Shown here: one piece after another, positions 43,202 through 51,700 of the stretch
How the letters are laid out: each line of letters opens with the position of its first letter
How positions within the stretch are numbered: position 1 is the first letter of the stretch
Source: UBA7662 sp036787895
GTDB lineage: Bacteria; Bacteroidota; Bacteroidia; UBA7662
DNA length: 64,000 nt
Direction of reading: 5' to 3'
NCBI GenBank assembly: GCA_036787895.1
Contig: DAIQOK010000001.1
Span: 62,001 to 126,000 of the forward strand
Translations under genes and position numbers: made by a program
The notes under the pieces: generated by a model
Told to the model about the DNA's origin: nothing
The model's database searches: none
The model's input: only the letters and a program-made list of their open reading frames with translations

Positions 43202-44355
43202 CGCTTCAACATGGCGTCGAGCAGGGGCAGATAATACCGCCAGAAGAAAGTTTGTCTGTCGGTATTGTCTGTTTGGTCGTAATAAAATTCGCTGAAAAAG
43301 GTGATACCCTTGAAATAGGAGCGCTTCATGGTAATTGGATTATCGCAAAAATCGCCGGCCAGATAATAGAAGGCAGCCTTGTCCCTGTTTTCTTTGCGAC
43401 GCATTACCGCAGGGAACAGATAAGGTATGCCATAACTAGCCAACAAACTGTCACCAACCGGGGTGGTTGGCAAGTGATAGTAGGCTAAAGCCTCAAGCTC
43501 TGGCCCAATTTCCATGATGTCGAACCAGAAGGGGTAGTATAAAGAAGCATCTACACCACTGCTCTCCACGAACTTTTTGTGGGTGTAAATAAGCGGTACA
43601 CTTTCTTTCAGTGCCTTTCCTTTTTCAAGTATTTCTATACGGTCGCTTTCATTTACAAAGACGATACCCGACTGTTTAAAAGGCCATTGGCCATATTGTT
43701 TGAGGTAATTGTTTATCAACCAGCGTGGCAGCTCCTTATTTTTTACCGTATCCAGCGATTCAAAATTGCGACCAATCCAACCAGTCCATTTTAAACCGAA
43801 TTGTGACTCAAAGCTGGCTCTATATTCAGCCTTTGTAGGATTGGCTATGGTGTTGAATTCACTAATAATGGTTTTACCCGGCTCATCCATTCTTTGGAGC
43901 AGATAAAGATCTTCGTCAGACAGCCCACCATACAAATGTGCAGAACGCTCTTTATCATCACCTTCCTTATACCATTCGTTGTGGTAGATGCCGTATGAAT
44001 CAGTGATGTAGAGATAAGTGGAATGTAAAGCAATGCTGTCTAACTCCTGCCTGCTTTTTCCTTCCAGTCCGCGCGTTTGGTACTTATTGTCTTTTTCCGG
44101 AAAGAAACCGAAATAGTCTTGGGCTGCTTTATAACGTTTACCGGTTAGCGGATGTTTCCACTTGTGATAGTTCAGGTACCAGAAAAGTGACTCATGCTCT
44201 TCAAATTTTTGATCTAAAACGGTTTTGTCAACTATGGCGATGCCTCTTTCCTGACCTGGTTTGAAAAACCAAACCAAAAACATGATCAATGGCGTAAGCA
44301 ATACGGTAAAAAAGACAATGCGGAATAACCAGACAAAAAACCATGCAAGCTTCAT
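43198..44355 (-). CDS. Membrane-anchored protein of unknown function (last gene of the GT2/YaiO operon)
   Basis: The 385-residue protein has one N-terminal membrane helix (about 5-30, LLTPLIMFLVWFF) and a large periplasmic domain. It begins with GIAIVDKTVL, continues with YGGLSDEDLYLLQRM and GKTIISEFNTIANPT, then FGLKWTGWIGRNFES and AYYHLPTTPVGD. The alternating beta/alpha pattern and the GKTIISEFN segment suggest a glutamine-amidotransferase-like or other Rossmann-type fold, but no catalytic triad is clear. The ATG at 44355 overlaps the GT2 stop (ATGA). Given the neighbours it may modify, cleave or guide a polysaccharide; that is inference from context only. Confidence 0.82.
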   Translation of the reverse strand: MKLAWFFVWLFRIVFFTVLLTPLIMFLVWFFKPGQERGIAIVDKTVLDQKFEEHESLFWYLNYHKWKHPLTGKRYKAAQDYFGFFPEKDNKYQTRGLEGKSRQELDSIALHSTYLYITDSYGIYHNEWYKEGDDKERSAHLYGGLSDEDLYLLQRMDEPGKTIISEFNTIANPTKAEYRASFESQFGLKWTGWIGRNFESLDTVKNKELPRWLINNYLKQYGQWPFKQSGIVFVNESDRIEILEKGKALKESVPLIYTHKKFVESSGVDASLYYPFWFDIMEIGPELEALAYYHLPTTPVGDSLLASYGIPYLFPAVMRRKENRDKAAFYYLAGDFCDNPITMKRSYFKGITFFSEFYYDQTDNTDRQTFFWRYYLPLLDAMLKR

Positions 44356-45779
44356 TTTTTTTCTTTTTTGGTGAAACCAGTTCTGGTCATATCTCCCCAG
44401 CTTTTTTTGCCTTTTAAAAAGTCGATATTGCCCTGTATACCCCAACGAACAACCATAGGATGATGAATAAAAGGTTCAATCAAAGCGACTAAAAGTAAAC
44501 GGAATACATCCCTTTTCTTTTTGTACTGGTGAAAGGTGTATTCATCGAAAAGTATGGCCAGGGTCGACATAAAAATGGCAAAGGCATAAACCAAAGCAAA
44601 TAAGCTCAAGCTGAAAATGTAGTTTGGTTGACCTAACATCAAAAGAATTAAGAAATAAAGCAAGCCAACAATTTCGATGATTGGAGCCAGCCACTCAAAA
44701 AATAGCCAATAGGGGTAGCTCAACATGCCCAATACTTTATACTTTGGGTTAAAGAACATTACCTTATGCTGGAGTAATGTTTCAATGGTTCCTCGCATCC
44801 ATCGATTGCGCTGCCTGCCGAGCACTTTGTACGTGGATGGAGCTTCGGTCCAACATAAGGGATCAGGAATGAATTCTACCCGGTATTTCCGTTTATTTTC
44901 GATCATATAGCGCCGCATGCGGACGATCAACTCCATGTCTTCGCCAACTGTATTGTGGTCGTAACCGCCAGCATTGATGGCTATTTCTTTGTCAAAAATG
45001 CCGAATGCGCCTGATATCAGCAATAAACCATCGGCTTTGCTCCAGCCCATGCGACCCATCAAAAAGGCACGAATGTATTCAAGAACCTGAAATCGGGCCA
45101 GCAGATTGTCAGGAATGACGACATCTATCAACCGACCATCTTCGATGATACAGGAATTGGCAATTCTGATTACACCTCCTGTTGCAATGCAGGGAGTACT
45201 ACCACTCAGGAAGGGTTGTATCATTTTAATGATAGCATCCTGGGCTAACACACAATCAACATCAATACAGGCTATGTATTGCGAAGCAGCGACATTCAAT
45301 CCGCAATTTAATGCATCTGCCTTGCCACCATTGGCTTTGTCGATGACTCGCAGGTTTTCATATACAGGTTTAGTGGATTTGTAGATGGTTTTTATCTCTT
45401 TGGCCTTGATTTGATAATGCACCAGTTGATTGGAAGGCACCAGGTCGTAGGCGTCGATTAATAATTGTAAGGTGTTGTCTTTGCTGCCGTCGTTAACGAT
45501 GATAACTTCCAATTGCGGATACTGTATGGCCAATAAGGAACGTACATTTTCTACTATGGTATTAGCTTCATTGTAGGCAGGAGCAATTAAACTCACGCTG
45601 GGCGATAAAGGGGAGGCCATGAGTTCATGCGGATTGATGAACGTAGAAACGCGTAAATACTCTATGAGCGCTTTTGCACTGTAATAAGCCAGCAATAAAT
45701 AGGAGGAAATAATGAGAATGACATAAAACAATATGGCACCATCAAAAAACCAGGTGAAATGATTCAAGAAGTCTTTCAT
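44352..45779 (-). CDS. Processive family 2 glycosyltransferase (polysaccharide synthase-like)
   Basis: The 475-residue protein has an N-terminal membrane helix (about 12-35), a GT-A domain with LIAPAYNEANTIVENVRSLL, IVNDGSKDN, IACIDVDCVL (D-x-D), GEDMELIVRMRRY and the processive hallmark QRNRW (Q-x-x-R-W), then three or four C-terminal helices (about 355-445). This is the BcsA/PgaC/HAS type that polymerises a polysaccharide and moves it across the inner membrane; sugar specificity is unknown. It overlaps both neighbours (ATGA at 44352-44355 and 45776-45779). Confidence 0.94.
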   Translation of the reverse strand: MKDFLNHFTWFFDGAILFYVILIISSYLLLAYYSAKALIEYLRVSTFINPHELMASPLSPSVSLIAPAYNEANTIVENVRSLLAIQYPQLEVIIVNDGSKDNTLQLLIDAYDLVPSNQLVHYQIKAKEIKTIYKSTKPVYENLRVIDKANGGKADALNCGLNVAASQYIACIDVDCVLAQDAIIKMIQPFLSGSTPCIATGGVIRIANSCIIEDGRLIDVVIPDNLLARFQVLEYIRAFLMGRMGWSKADGLLLISGAFGIFDKEIAINAGGYDHNTVGEDMELIVRMRRYMIENKRKYRVEFIPDPLCWTEAPSTYKVLGRQRNRWMRGTIETLLQHKVMFFNPKYKVLGMLSYPYWLFFEWLAPIIEIVGLLYFLILLMLGQPNYIFSLSLFALVYAFAIFMSTLAILFDEYTFHQYKKKRDVFRLLLVALIEPFIHHPMVVRWGIQGNIDFLKGKKSWGDMTRTGFTKKEKK

Positions 45780-46915
45780 GGCAATTGTTTTTCGTTAAAA
45801 TGCGCAAGTTGACTTTTGATCTCCAGCAAGTGTTGGTTGGCTTCAGCTTTTTCGATAATGGTTAAAACTTTATTTGCTTCCAAACTCATTGTCAAAATTT
45901 CAAAGGCAGTCTGAACAAGCTCGAAGGAAGATGATTGCAGCCAAACTGTAAGCTGCTGCTCATCGTGAAATCCTAAATTTCCCAATGACAGCATAAGCTG
46001 GAGCTGGGTTTTATCAGGAGCTTTGGCCAATTCGGGAATAAGTTCAGTTAAGGAAGATTGTGCGCCTAATTGCTCTAAACTTACAATCGCTGCTTGCGCA
46101 ATAGTCATATTTGAATGACAAGCAAGCTCAGCTAAACGTTGCTCGTCAGCTGCTGCATTAAATAAACCGGCCATTTTCGTGGCAAAAAGCAAGACATCAA
46201 TATTGTTATGGCTAAGCCAACGGTCGAAACTTTTGATATTTAAGGAGGTTTTCTGCACCAGGGCACCATGAAGTCGGATCATAGTGTTGATGCTGATGGG
46301 TTGGTTGAGCTGATCCAGAAAGCCAAGTGGGTCAGTATCGTCGAGTTGGATAAGTGCCAATTGCGCCATGGAGCGCACTTCTTCGTGTTTGTGGTTGGAC
46401 AAAGGTCGTAGAACGGGGATGGCCTCCACATAATTTAAAGCACCCAATTCGCGAATGCCTGCTGCTTTAATATGCCAACGCGCGCTTTTTAATAAGCCCA
46501 GACTTTCCTTGTATAAACCGGTTTGGCGATATATTTCTGCCAAACGCATGGCATCTTCGCCATTTAGCCTTGAACGTAAAATGGACAGAGTTCGAATGAA
46601 TAGCTTTTTCCCCCTCTTTTTGGAGAGATATTTTTTTTGAAAAAATTCAAATTGAATGGCTGATTTCCAGGCATCATAACTTGGATAGTCTCCATAAATT
46701 AAATCAAGAAGTAAAGACTCAACTTTCAAATGAAAGGCTGATTCCCATCGTGCGAGATAATTTTTATGGTAACGACTAATTATTACCGCAAGAAAACAAA
46801 TCGCCGATATTGCCAACAGAAGCGCCGATGCCAACCAAACCAGCCACAAGCCCGCAGTGACTTCAAAACCCAGGACAAGAATTTGTGCTTCAATGAAAGT
46901 CTGCAAATCAGTCAT
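45776..46915 (-). CDS. Membrane protein with HEAT-like repeats
   Basis: The 379-residue protein has a single membrane helix near the N-terminus (about 23-48, LLLAISAICFLAVIISRYH) followed by helical repeats. The middle and C-terminal part, for example IKAAGIRELGALNYVEAIPV and HEEVRSMAQLALIQLDD, has the two-helix period of HEAT repeats. The domain after the helix is probably cytoplasmic and could bind the GT2 enzyme or the receiver-only regulator. It starts one base after the YaiO-like stop and overlaps the GT2 start (ATGA). Its family is not recognised beyond the repeats. Confidence 0.85.
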   Translation of the reverse strand: MTDLQTFIEAQILVLGFEVTAGLWLVWLASALLLAISAICFLAVIISRYHKNYLARWESAFHLKVESLLLDLIYGDYPSYDAWKSAIQFEFFQKKYLSKKRGKKLFIRTLSILRSRLNGEDAMRLAEIYRQTGLYKESLGLLKSARWHIKAAGIRELGALNYVEAIPVLRPLSNHKHEEVRSMAQLALIQLDDTDPLGFLDQLNQPISINTMIRLHGALVQKTSLNIKSFDRWLSHNNIDVLLFATKMAGLFNAAADEQRLAELACHSNMTIAQAAIVSLEQLGAQSSLTELIPELAKAPDKTQLQLMLSLGNLGFHDEQQLTVWLQSSSFELVQTAFEILTMSLEANKVLTIIEKAEANQHLLEIKSQLAHFNEKQLP

Positions 46916-46916
46916 T

Positions 46917-48155
46917 CTAAAAATTACGAATTAAACTTAAGCCAAGGCTGGTTCGGCTTCTGTAGGTTGCAGGTCTAAATTCCTCGTTTCTATATTCCAA
47001 GAAGGGTTTGAGTAGAAGTCGGTTGTTAATTGGTCGTTGGTAATCCAAACGTATGGCAATGGCGTCGAGCAGGTATAAATCAGGATTCAGATTTTCGATA
47101 TTGGGGTCGTTCAAGCGGAAGTCCATATCTGGTGAGTTGCCTATAGCAGCCGAAAGTCCGAGATAATGTCTTGAATCACTAAAATAACGTCGTGACGAAA
47201 AACTGGAGGTGAGATAAATTGAGGATTGAAAAGGTATGATAAAAGGGCGTATGCTAAAATAATAATTTCCGACATATTTGGTAGCTGCCAGCGTATACGT
47301 GGTAAGCGGATTGTTTTTGAAAGACAAATAGCGTACACCCACAGAAATTTCCCAGGCTTTAGGCAAGCTGCGGTAAATTTCACCGCCTAAGCGAAATGCT
47401 GAAAATAGGGTGTTATTACTCAGGCCAAAGCCGATATATGCGGTTGTTTTATCGTTCAAGCGGGGATAAAAATCAGTCTCCAGCTGGGCGGCAGTCAATT
47501 GGAAACGGTTGGCTAAATGAAGTCTGACCTGAAGCGGACCGGGTTGAAGCCGATTTTCATAGCCAATGGCCAGGCTATACCAATTATCGATGGGCACATT
47601 AAAGTGATTCATTTCTATATCGACCAGAATAGCCTGGTTTGCAACTAAGCGAATCAAAAGTTGTTGTAACTGCCTGGCTTGACTGTTGTCGGGATACAGA
47701 ACCAGGTAGCTATTTATGGCTAATAGCGCCTCTTCATTTTTGCCAGCCAGCTGCAAGGCTTGAATCCGGCAGAACTCGAACGCTCCTTGTTGCTGTATTT
47801 CAATTGGTAGGCCCGCTAGATGTTCGTTCAACTGTTCCAGTTGCTTCGTGGCCAGGAGTAAGTTTAAATACAGCAATTGTGTTTCAGCATCGCTTGGCGC
47901 CCGATGTACAACAGGGCTTAGGGTTGTTATGGCCAGGCTATAATCAAGTTTCCAATAATAGATCCGGGCGAGCAATATTCTGCCATCGTACTCTAATGGT
48001 CGCAATTGCAACATTTCCTCCAATTGCCCTATGGCCAAATTATATTTTTCCTCTTGAACAGCTATTTTGGCGGCATTGTAGAGACTGTCGGCGTTCGATT
48101 GCGCCAACAGTAAGGAAGAATATAAAACTGCTACTAAAGTCAGAGCTAATTTCAT
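46917..48155 (-). CDS. YaiO-like outer-membrane protein: TPR plus beta-barrel
   Basis: The 412-residue protein has a signal peptide (ALTLVAVLYSSLLLAQ), TPR-like repeats (about 20-170; AVQEEKYNLAIGQLEEML and GRILLARIYYWKLDYSLAI), then an antiparallel beta-barrel (about 185-412) ending in LGLSLIRNF. TPR plus C-terminal barrel is the architecture of YaiO and of the exopolysaccharide exporter PgaA. It is probably the outer-membrane export pore for the polymer made by the GT2 enzyme two genes downstream. Its ATG overlaps the stop of the regulator (ATGA, 48152-48155). Confidence 0.88.
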   Translation of the reverse strand: MKLALTLVAVLYSSLLLAQSNADSLYNAAKIAVQEEKYNLAIGQLEEMLQLRPLEYDGRILLARIYYWKLDYSLAITTLSPVVHRAPSDAETQLLYLNLLLATKQLEQLNEHLAGLPIEIQQQGAFEFCRIQALQLAGKNEEALLAINSYLVLYPDNSQARQLQQLLIRLVANQAILVDIEMNHFNVPIDNWYSLAIGYENRLQPGPLQVRLHLANRFQLTAAQLETDFYPRLNDKTTAYIGFGLSNNTLFSAFRLGGEIYRSLPKAWEISVGVRYLSFKNNPLTTYTLAATKYVGNYYFSIRPFIIPFQSSIYLTSSFSSRRYFSDSRHYLGLSAAIGNSPDMDFRLNDPNIENLNPDLYLLDAIAIRLDYQRPINNRLLLKPFLEYRNEEFRPATYRSRTSLGLSLIRNF

Positions 48156-48517
48156 CGGCGAATAAGCGCTTTTTTCACACGTATGCTTAACTCCTGTGGA
48201 CTGAAAGGTTTGGTGATAAAGTCATCCGCACCCAATTCAAAAGCATCTAGTACGATTTTTTCGAGTCCCATCGAGGACAGCATAAGGATAGGAGTTGATT
48301 TCCCAAGGGTTAATCGAGTGTGGCTAACTACTTCTAAACCCGAATAATAGGGCATCATGATGTCGGTAATAATTAGGTCCGGGTTTTCTGAGGCAATTTT
48401 TTCGAAGCCATCTTTCCCATCTACCGCCAATACTACCTGATAGCCATCCTTTTGCAGTCGGTACTCAACTACTTTGGCCGTCATGCGCTCATCTTCTATG
48501 ACCAAAATTTTAAACAT
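48152..48517 (-). CDS. Receiver-only response regulator (CheY-like)
   Basis: The 121-residue protein is a single receiver domain with EDERMTAKV (acidic pocket), LIITDIMMPYYSGLE (phospho-acceptor Asp near 52) and DDFITKPFSPQEL (conserved Lys). There is no DNA-binding output, so it should act by protein-protein contact, perhaps on the HEAT protein or the GT2 enzyme. It is the first gene of the five-gene operon. A near-consensus box (TACCTTTA) lies just upstream at 48521-48528. The cognate kinase is unknown; the hybrid kinase at 60028 is a candidate but unlinked. Confidence 0.92.
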   Translation of the reverse strand: MFKILVIEDERMTAKVVEYRLQKDGYQVVLAVDGKDGFEKIASENPDLIITDIMMPYYSGLEVVSHTRLTLGKSTPILMLSSMGLEKIVLDAFELGADDFITKPFSPQELSIRVKKALIRR

Positions 48518-48686
48518 GGCGTAAAGGTAAATAAGACTTTAATGTAAGTTAGTTGTGTAGAAAGAATTTCGTCCAATGCGCTTTTAAACAGGTCGAAATA
48601 AAGATATTTAAAAACATCAATTGCCATGGAAGATTGTAAGAGTTAAAAATCAAACTTAAATTCATCGCCAGACAACTTCTAAAAAA

Positions 48687-50588
48687 ATGATAAAAGCCAT
48701 AAGCGACCTTGTAGAATATGAAGCCTCCATAAAATTAAGCCGGGAACAACCGGAAGCATTTTGGGAAAGTATTGCCGGTAATTTTGTCTGGAAACGGCGA
48801 TGGACCAATGTATTGCGCTGGGACTTTGAAAAGGCGGAAGTAAGCTGGTTTGAAAATGCTAGCCTGAATATTACCGAAAATTGCCTCGATCGTCATTTGG
48901 ATGAAAGAGGTAATAAGCTAGCACTGATTTGGGAGCCAAATGACCCGAAGGAGCGTTTTGTGCGATATACTTATCGCGAATTACATGAATTGGTCTGCCG
49001 CTTTGCCAATGTACTGAAGTCGCAAGGGGTGAAAAAAGGAGACCGGGTATGTATTTACATGCCGATGATACCTGAGTTAACAGTAGCCGTTTTAGCCTGT
49101 GCCCGCATTGGTGCGATACATTCAGTTGTATTTGCGGGATTTGCAGCACATGCTATCGCCGATCGTATTCAGGATGCAGCTTGTTCAGTGGTTATTACGA
49201 GCGATGGCTTGAACCGGGGGGCCAAACAAATCCCATGTAAAGCAGTGGTGGATGAAGCCTTGGATAAATGTCCTACCGTACAAAAGGTTGTTGTGTTTGA
49301 GCGACTGGGTTGGCCAGTTAATATGGTTGCCGGAAGAGATGTTTGGTGGCATGAGGAAATGGCAAAAGCAGACAAATTCTGTGAAGCTGAAACCATGAGT
49401 AGTGAAGACATGCTGTTTATCCTCTATACCTCTGGGTCAACTGGTAAGCCTAAGGGAGTTGTGCATACTTGCGGAGGCTATATGGTGTATACGGCATATA
49501 CTTTTGCGAATGTATTTCAAGCCCGTGAAAGCGATATTTACTGGTGTACAGCTGATGTGGGCTGGATTACCGGTCACAGCTACATCGTTTATGGGCCATT
49601 ACTGCAAGGAGCAACGACCTTGATGTTTGAAGGCATTCCCACTTATCCTGATGCTGGTCGTTTTTGGCAGGTTTGCGATAAACATGCCGTCAATATTTTT
49701 TATACAGCCCCAACAGCCATTCGTTCTTTGATGGCAGCAGGCGAAGATCATGTTTTGGCCTACAGCCTGGATAAACTCAGGGTGTTGGGTTCAGTAGGAG
49801 AGCCTATTAATGAAGAAGCCTGGAACTGGTATTATATCCATGTAGGCAAAGAACGTTGTCCAATTGTGGATACCTGGTGGCAGACCGAAACAGGAGGCAT
49901 AATGATCAGTGGTTTAGCCAATATTTCTCCCATGAAAGCCAGTTATGCAGGCTATCCTTTGCCAGGAATCCAAGCTGTCTTACTTGATGCAAACGGCCAA
50001 GAAATTCATGAAAATGGTTTGGAGGGCTATCTGGCTATTAAGTTCCCGTGGCCAGCTATGATTCGAACGACTTACGGTGACCATGAACGATGCAGGCTGA
50101 ACTATTTTAGCACTTATAAAGGCTATTATTTTACTGGCGATGGGGCCAGAAGAGATGAAAAAGGAATGTATCGCATCATTGGAAGAGTGGATGATGTAAT
50201 CAATGTTTCTGGGCATCGTTTTGGTACAGCTGAAATCGAAAACGCCATCAATCAAAGTAAAACTGTGGTTGAATCGGCTGTAGTAGGTTTTCCTCACCCG
50301 ATCAAAGGGCAGGGCATTTATGCCTATGTGGTTTGTAAAGATACAGCTATATACGACGCCGATTATCTGAAAGCAGAAATTGTCGAGGCTGTTGTGGCCG
50401 AAATTGGCCGTATTGCCAAACCTGATAAAATTCAGTTGGTGAGCGGTTTGCCAAAAACCAGGTCCGGGAAAATTATGCGTAGGATATTGCGCAAAGTAGC
50501 CGAAGGCGAATTGTCGAATTTAGGCGATATCACCACCTTACTGGACCCTTTGGTTGTAGATGAAATAATAGCCGGACGTATTCCCTAA
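48687..50588 (+). CDS. acs: Acetyl-CoA synthetase
   Basis: The 633-residue protein is a full-length ANL-superfamily acyl-CoA ligase with ILYTSGSTGKPKGVVHT, DTWWQTETGG, GHRFGTAEIENAI and the C-terminal lysine motif LPKTRSGKIMRRILRKV, the site acetylated in Acs. It converts acetate, ATP and CoA to acetyl-CoA. It is a single-gene unit; the seven-base gap to the convergent transporter leaves no room for a terminator between them. Confidence 0.96.
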   Translation: MIKAISDLVEYEASIKLSREQPEAFWESIAGNFVWKRRWTNVLRWDFEKAEVSWFENASLNITENCLDRHLDERGNKLALIWEPNDPKERFVRYTYRELHELVCRFANVLKSQGVKKGDRVCIYMPMIPELTVAVLACARIGAIHSVVFAGFAAHAIADRIQDAACSVVITSDGLNRGAKQIPCKAVVDEALDKCPTVQKVVVFERLGWPVNMVAGRDVWWHEEMAKADKFCEAETMSSEDMLFILYTSGSTGKPKGVVHTCGGYMVYTAYTFANVFQARESDIYWCTADVGWITGHSYIVYGPLLQGATTLMFEGIPTYPDAGRFWQVCDKHAVNIFYTAPTAIRSLMAAGEDHVLAYSLDKLRVLGSVGEPINEEAWNWYYIHVGKERCPIVDTWWQTETGGIMISGLANISPMKASYAGYPLPGIQAVLLDANGQEIHENGLEGYLAIKFPWPAMIRTTYGDHERCRLNYFSTYKGYYFTGDGARRDEKGMYRIIGRVDDVINVSGHRFGTAEIENAINQSKTVVESAVVGFPHPIKGQGIYAYVVCKDTAIYDADYLKAEIVEAVVAEIGRIAKPDKIQLVSGLPKTRSGKIMRRILRKVAEGELSNLGDITTLLDPLVVDEIIAGRIP

Positions 50589-50595
50589 AATAGGT

Positions 50596-51558
50596 CTACA
50601 ACAAGCGGATGCTGAAAATAAGTCCGGCTACCAAAATGAGCTGTAATAGAAAAATACTAGCTCCTGCAAAAAGGGTAGCTGGACCTAAACGAAGTAACTG
50701 TCGTATGTTGATGCCTAATCCGATACCAATCATGGCTAATAATAGGATATAGCTACCAGTTTTGTCAAGGAAGGCGGTAACTGACTCAGCTAAGAGTTGT
50801 GAGCTGGTGAGTAAAGATGCTCCCAAAAATCCCCAAACATAATAGGGGATAAGTTTACGGATACCAGGTTTGGCCGCATGCTGTTTCATGTTTAGGCTGA
50901 TAATCAAAATTACCGGTCCCAGTAAAAGTATTCGTCCCATTTTGATTAACAATGCCATGGCACCTGTTGCCGGATCAATGGTGTAACCAGCAGCAACAAC
51001 ATGTCCAACACTCTGCAAGATAGCTCCAATGAATAGGGCGCTTTCATGGCTGTCGTAGCCCAGCCAGTTGGCTAATGAAGGGAAAAGCAAAATGCCGAGT
51101 GTACCTAATAAATTGACAGTTGCCACGGCCAAACCAATTTCAGTGACATTGGCCTGAAGTAGTGGGGCTGTTGCACCTATGGCAGAATTTCCGCAAATGC
51201 CATTCCCGGCTCCTAAAAGCCAGGCCAGCCTTTCACCGGTGAATTTTATCACCAAACGACTAAATAATAAGGTGCCTATTACTGCGAGGACGAGTATGAG
51301 GATAAAATAGGGTGACAATGAACTCAAACTCCGGAGATTTAGGCCAAAACCAAGTAGTATGGTTGCCCAGGCCAACAGATTTTTTTCTGCAAATTTGAAA
51401 ATCGCAGTTGACTTTGTATCGAATGAGAAGATGAATCCGGTGAGTATAGCTAACAAAAGGGCTAGCGTAATACTGCCGATTCCAGGAAGATATTTGCCTA
51501 AAAAGCTCGCAACAAGTGCCAGGAGCAATAAAACACCTATACCTATAATTTTTCCCAT
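50596..51558 (-). CDS. YeiH-type putative sulfate exporter (UPF0324)
   Basis: The 320-residue membrane protein has about ten helices and the family regions ITLALLLAILTGFIFSFD, LLAWATILLGFGLNL and LLGAGNGICGNSAIGATAPL. The family is called a putative sulfate exporter but direct evidence is limited, and anion or sulfonate transport is only inferred. The ATG at 51558 is preferred over a TTG six bases earlier. A near-consensus -7 box (TATATTTC) lies upstream on the minus strand at about 51581-51588. Confidence 0.9.
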   Translation of the reverse strand: MGKIIGIGVLLLLALVASFLGKYLPGIGSITLALLLAILTGFIFSFDTKSTAIFKFAEKNLLAWATILLGFGLNLRSLSSLSPYFILILVLAVIGTLLFSRLVIKFTGERLAWLLGAGNGICGNSAIGATAPLLQANVTEIGLAVATVNLLGTLGILLFPSLANWLGYDSHESALFIGAILQSVGHVVAAGYTIDPATGAMALLIKMGRILLLGPVILIISLNMKQHAAKPGIRKLIPYYVWGFLGASLLTSSQLLAESVTAFLDKTGSYILLLAMIGIGLGINIRQLLRLGPATLFAGASIFLLQLILVAGLIFSIRLL

Positions 51559-51700
51559 AGCCAATTTCGATGCACGAAGGTCGAAATATATCGGCGGTTT
51601 TTATGTAACCCAGCTTGAATAACACCAGCACCCCAACGGCTTAGATAGCAATTAACAAGATTTGTTTTTAGCTTTACTAAACAGACTTTTTTAACAACCT

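Noticed and set aside
47639..48190. A 183-codon open frame antisense to the YaiO-like gene
   Set aside because: The opposite strand has a complete, well-supported gene with signal peptide and TPR/barrel pattern; the antisense frame has no domain and its composition looks like a shadow.
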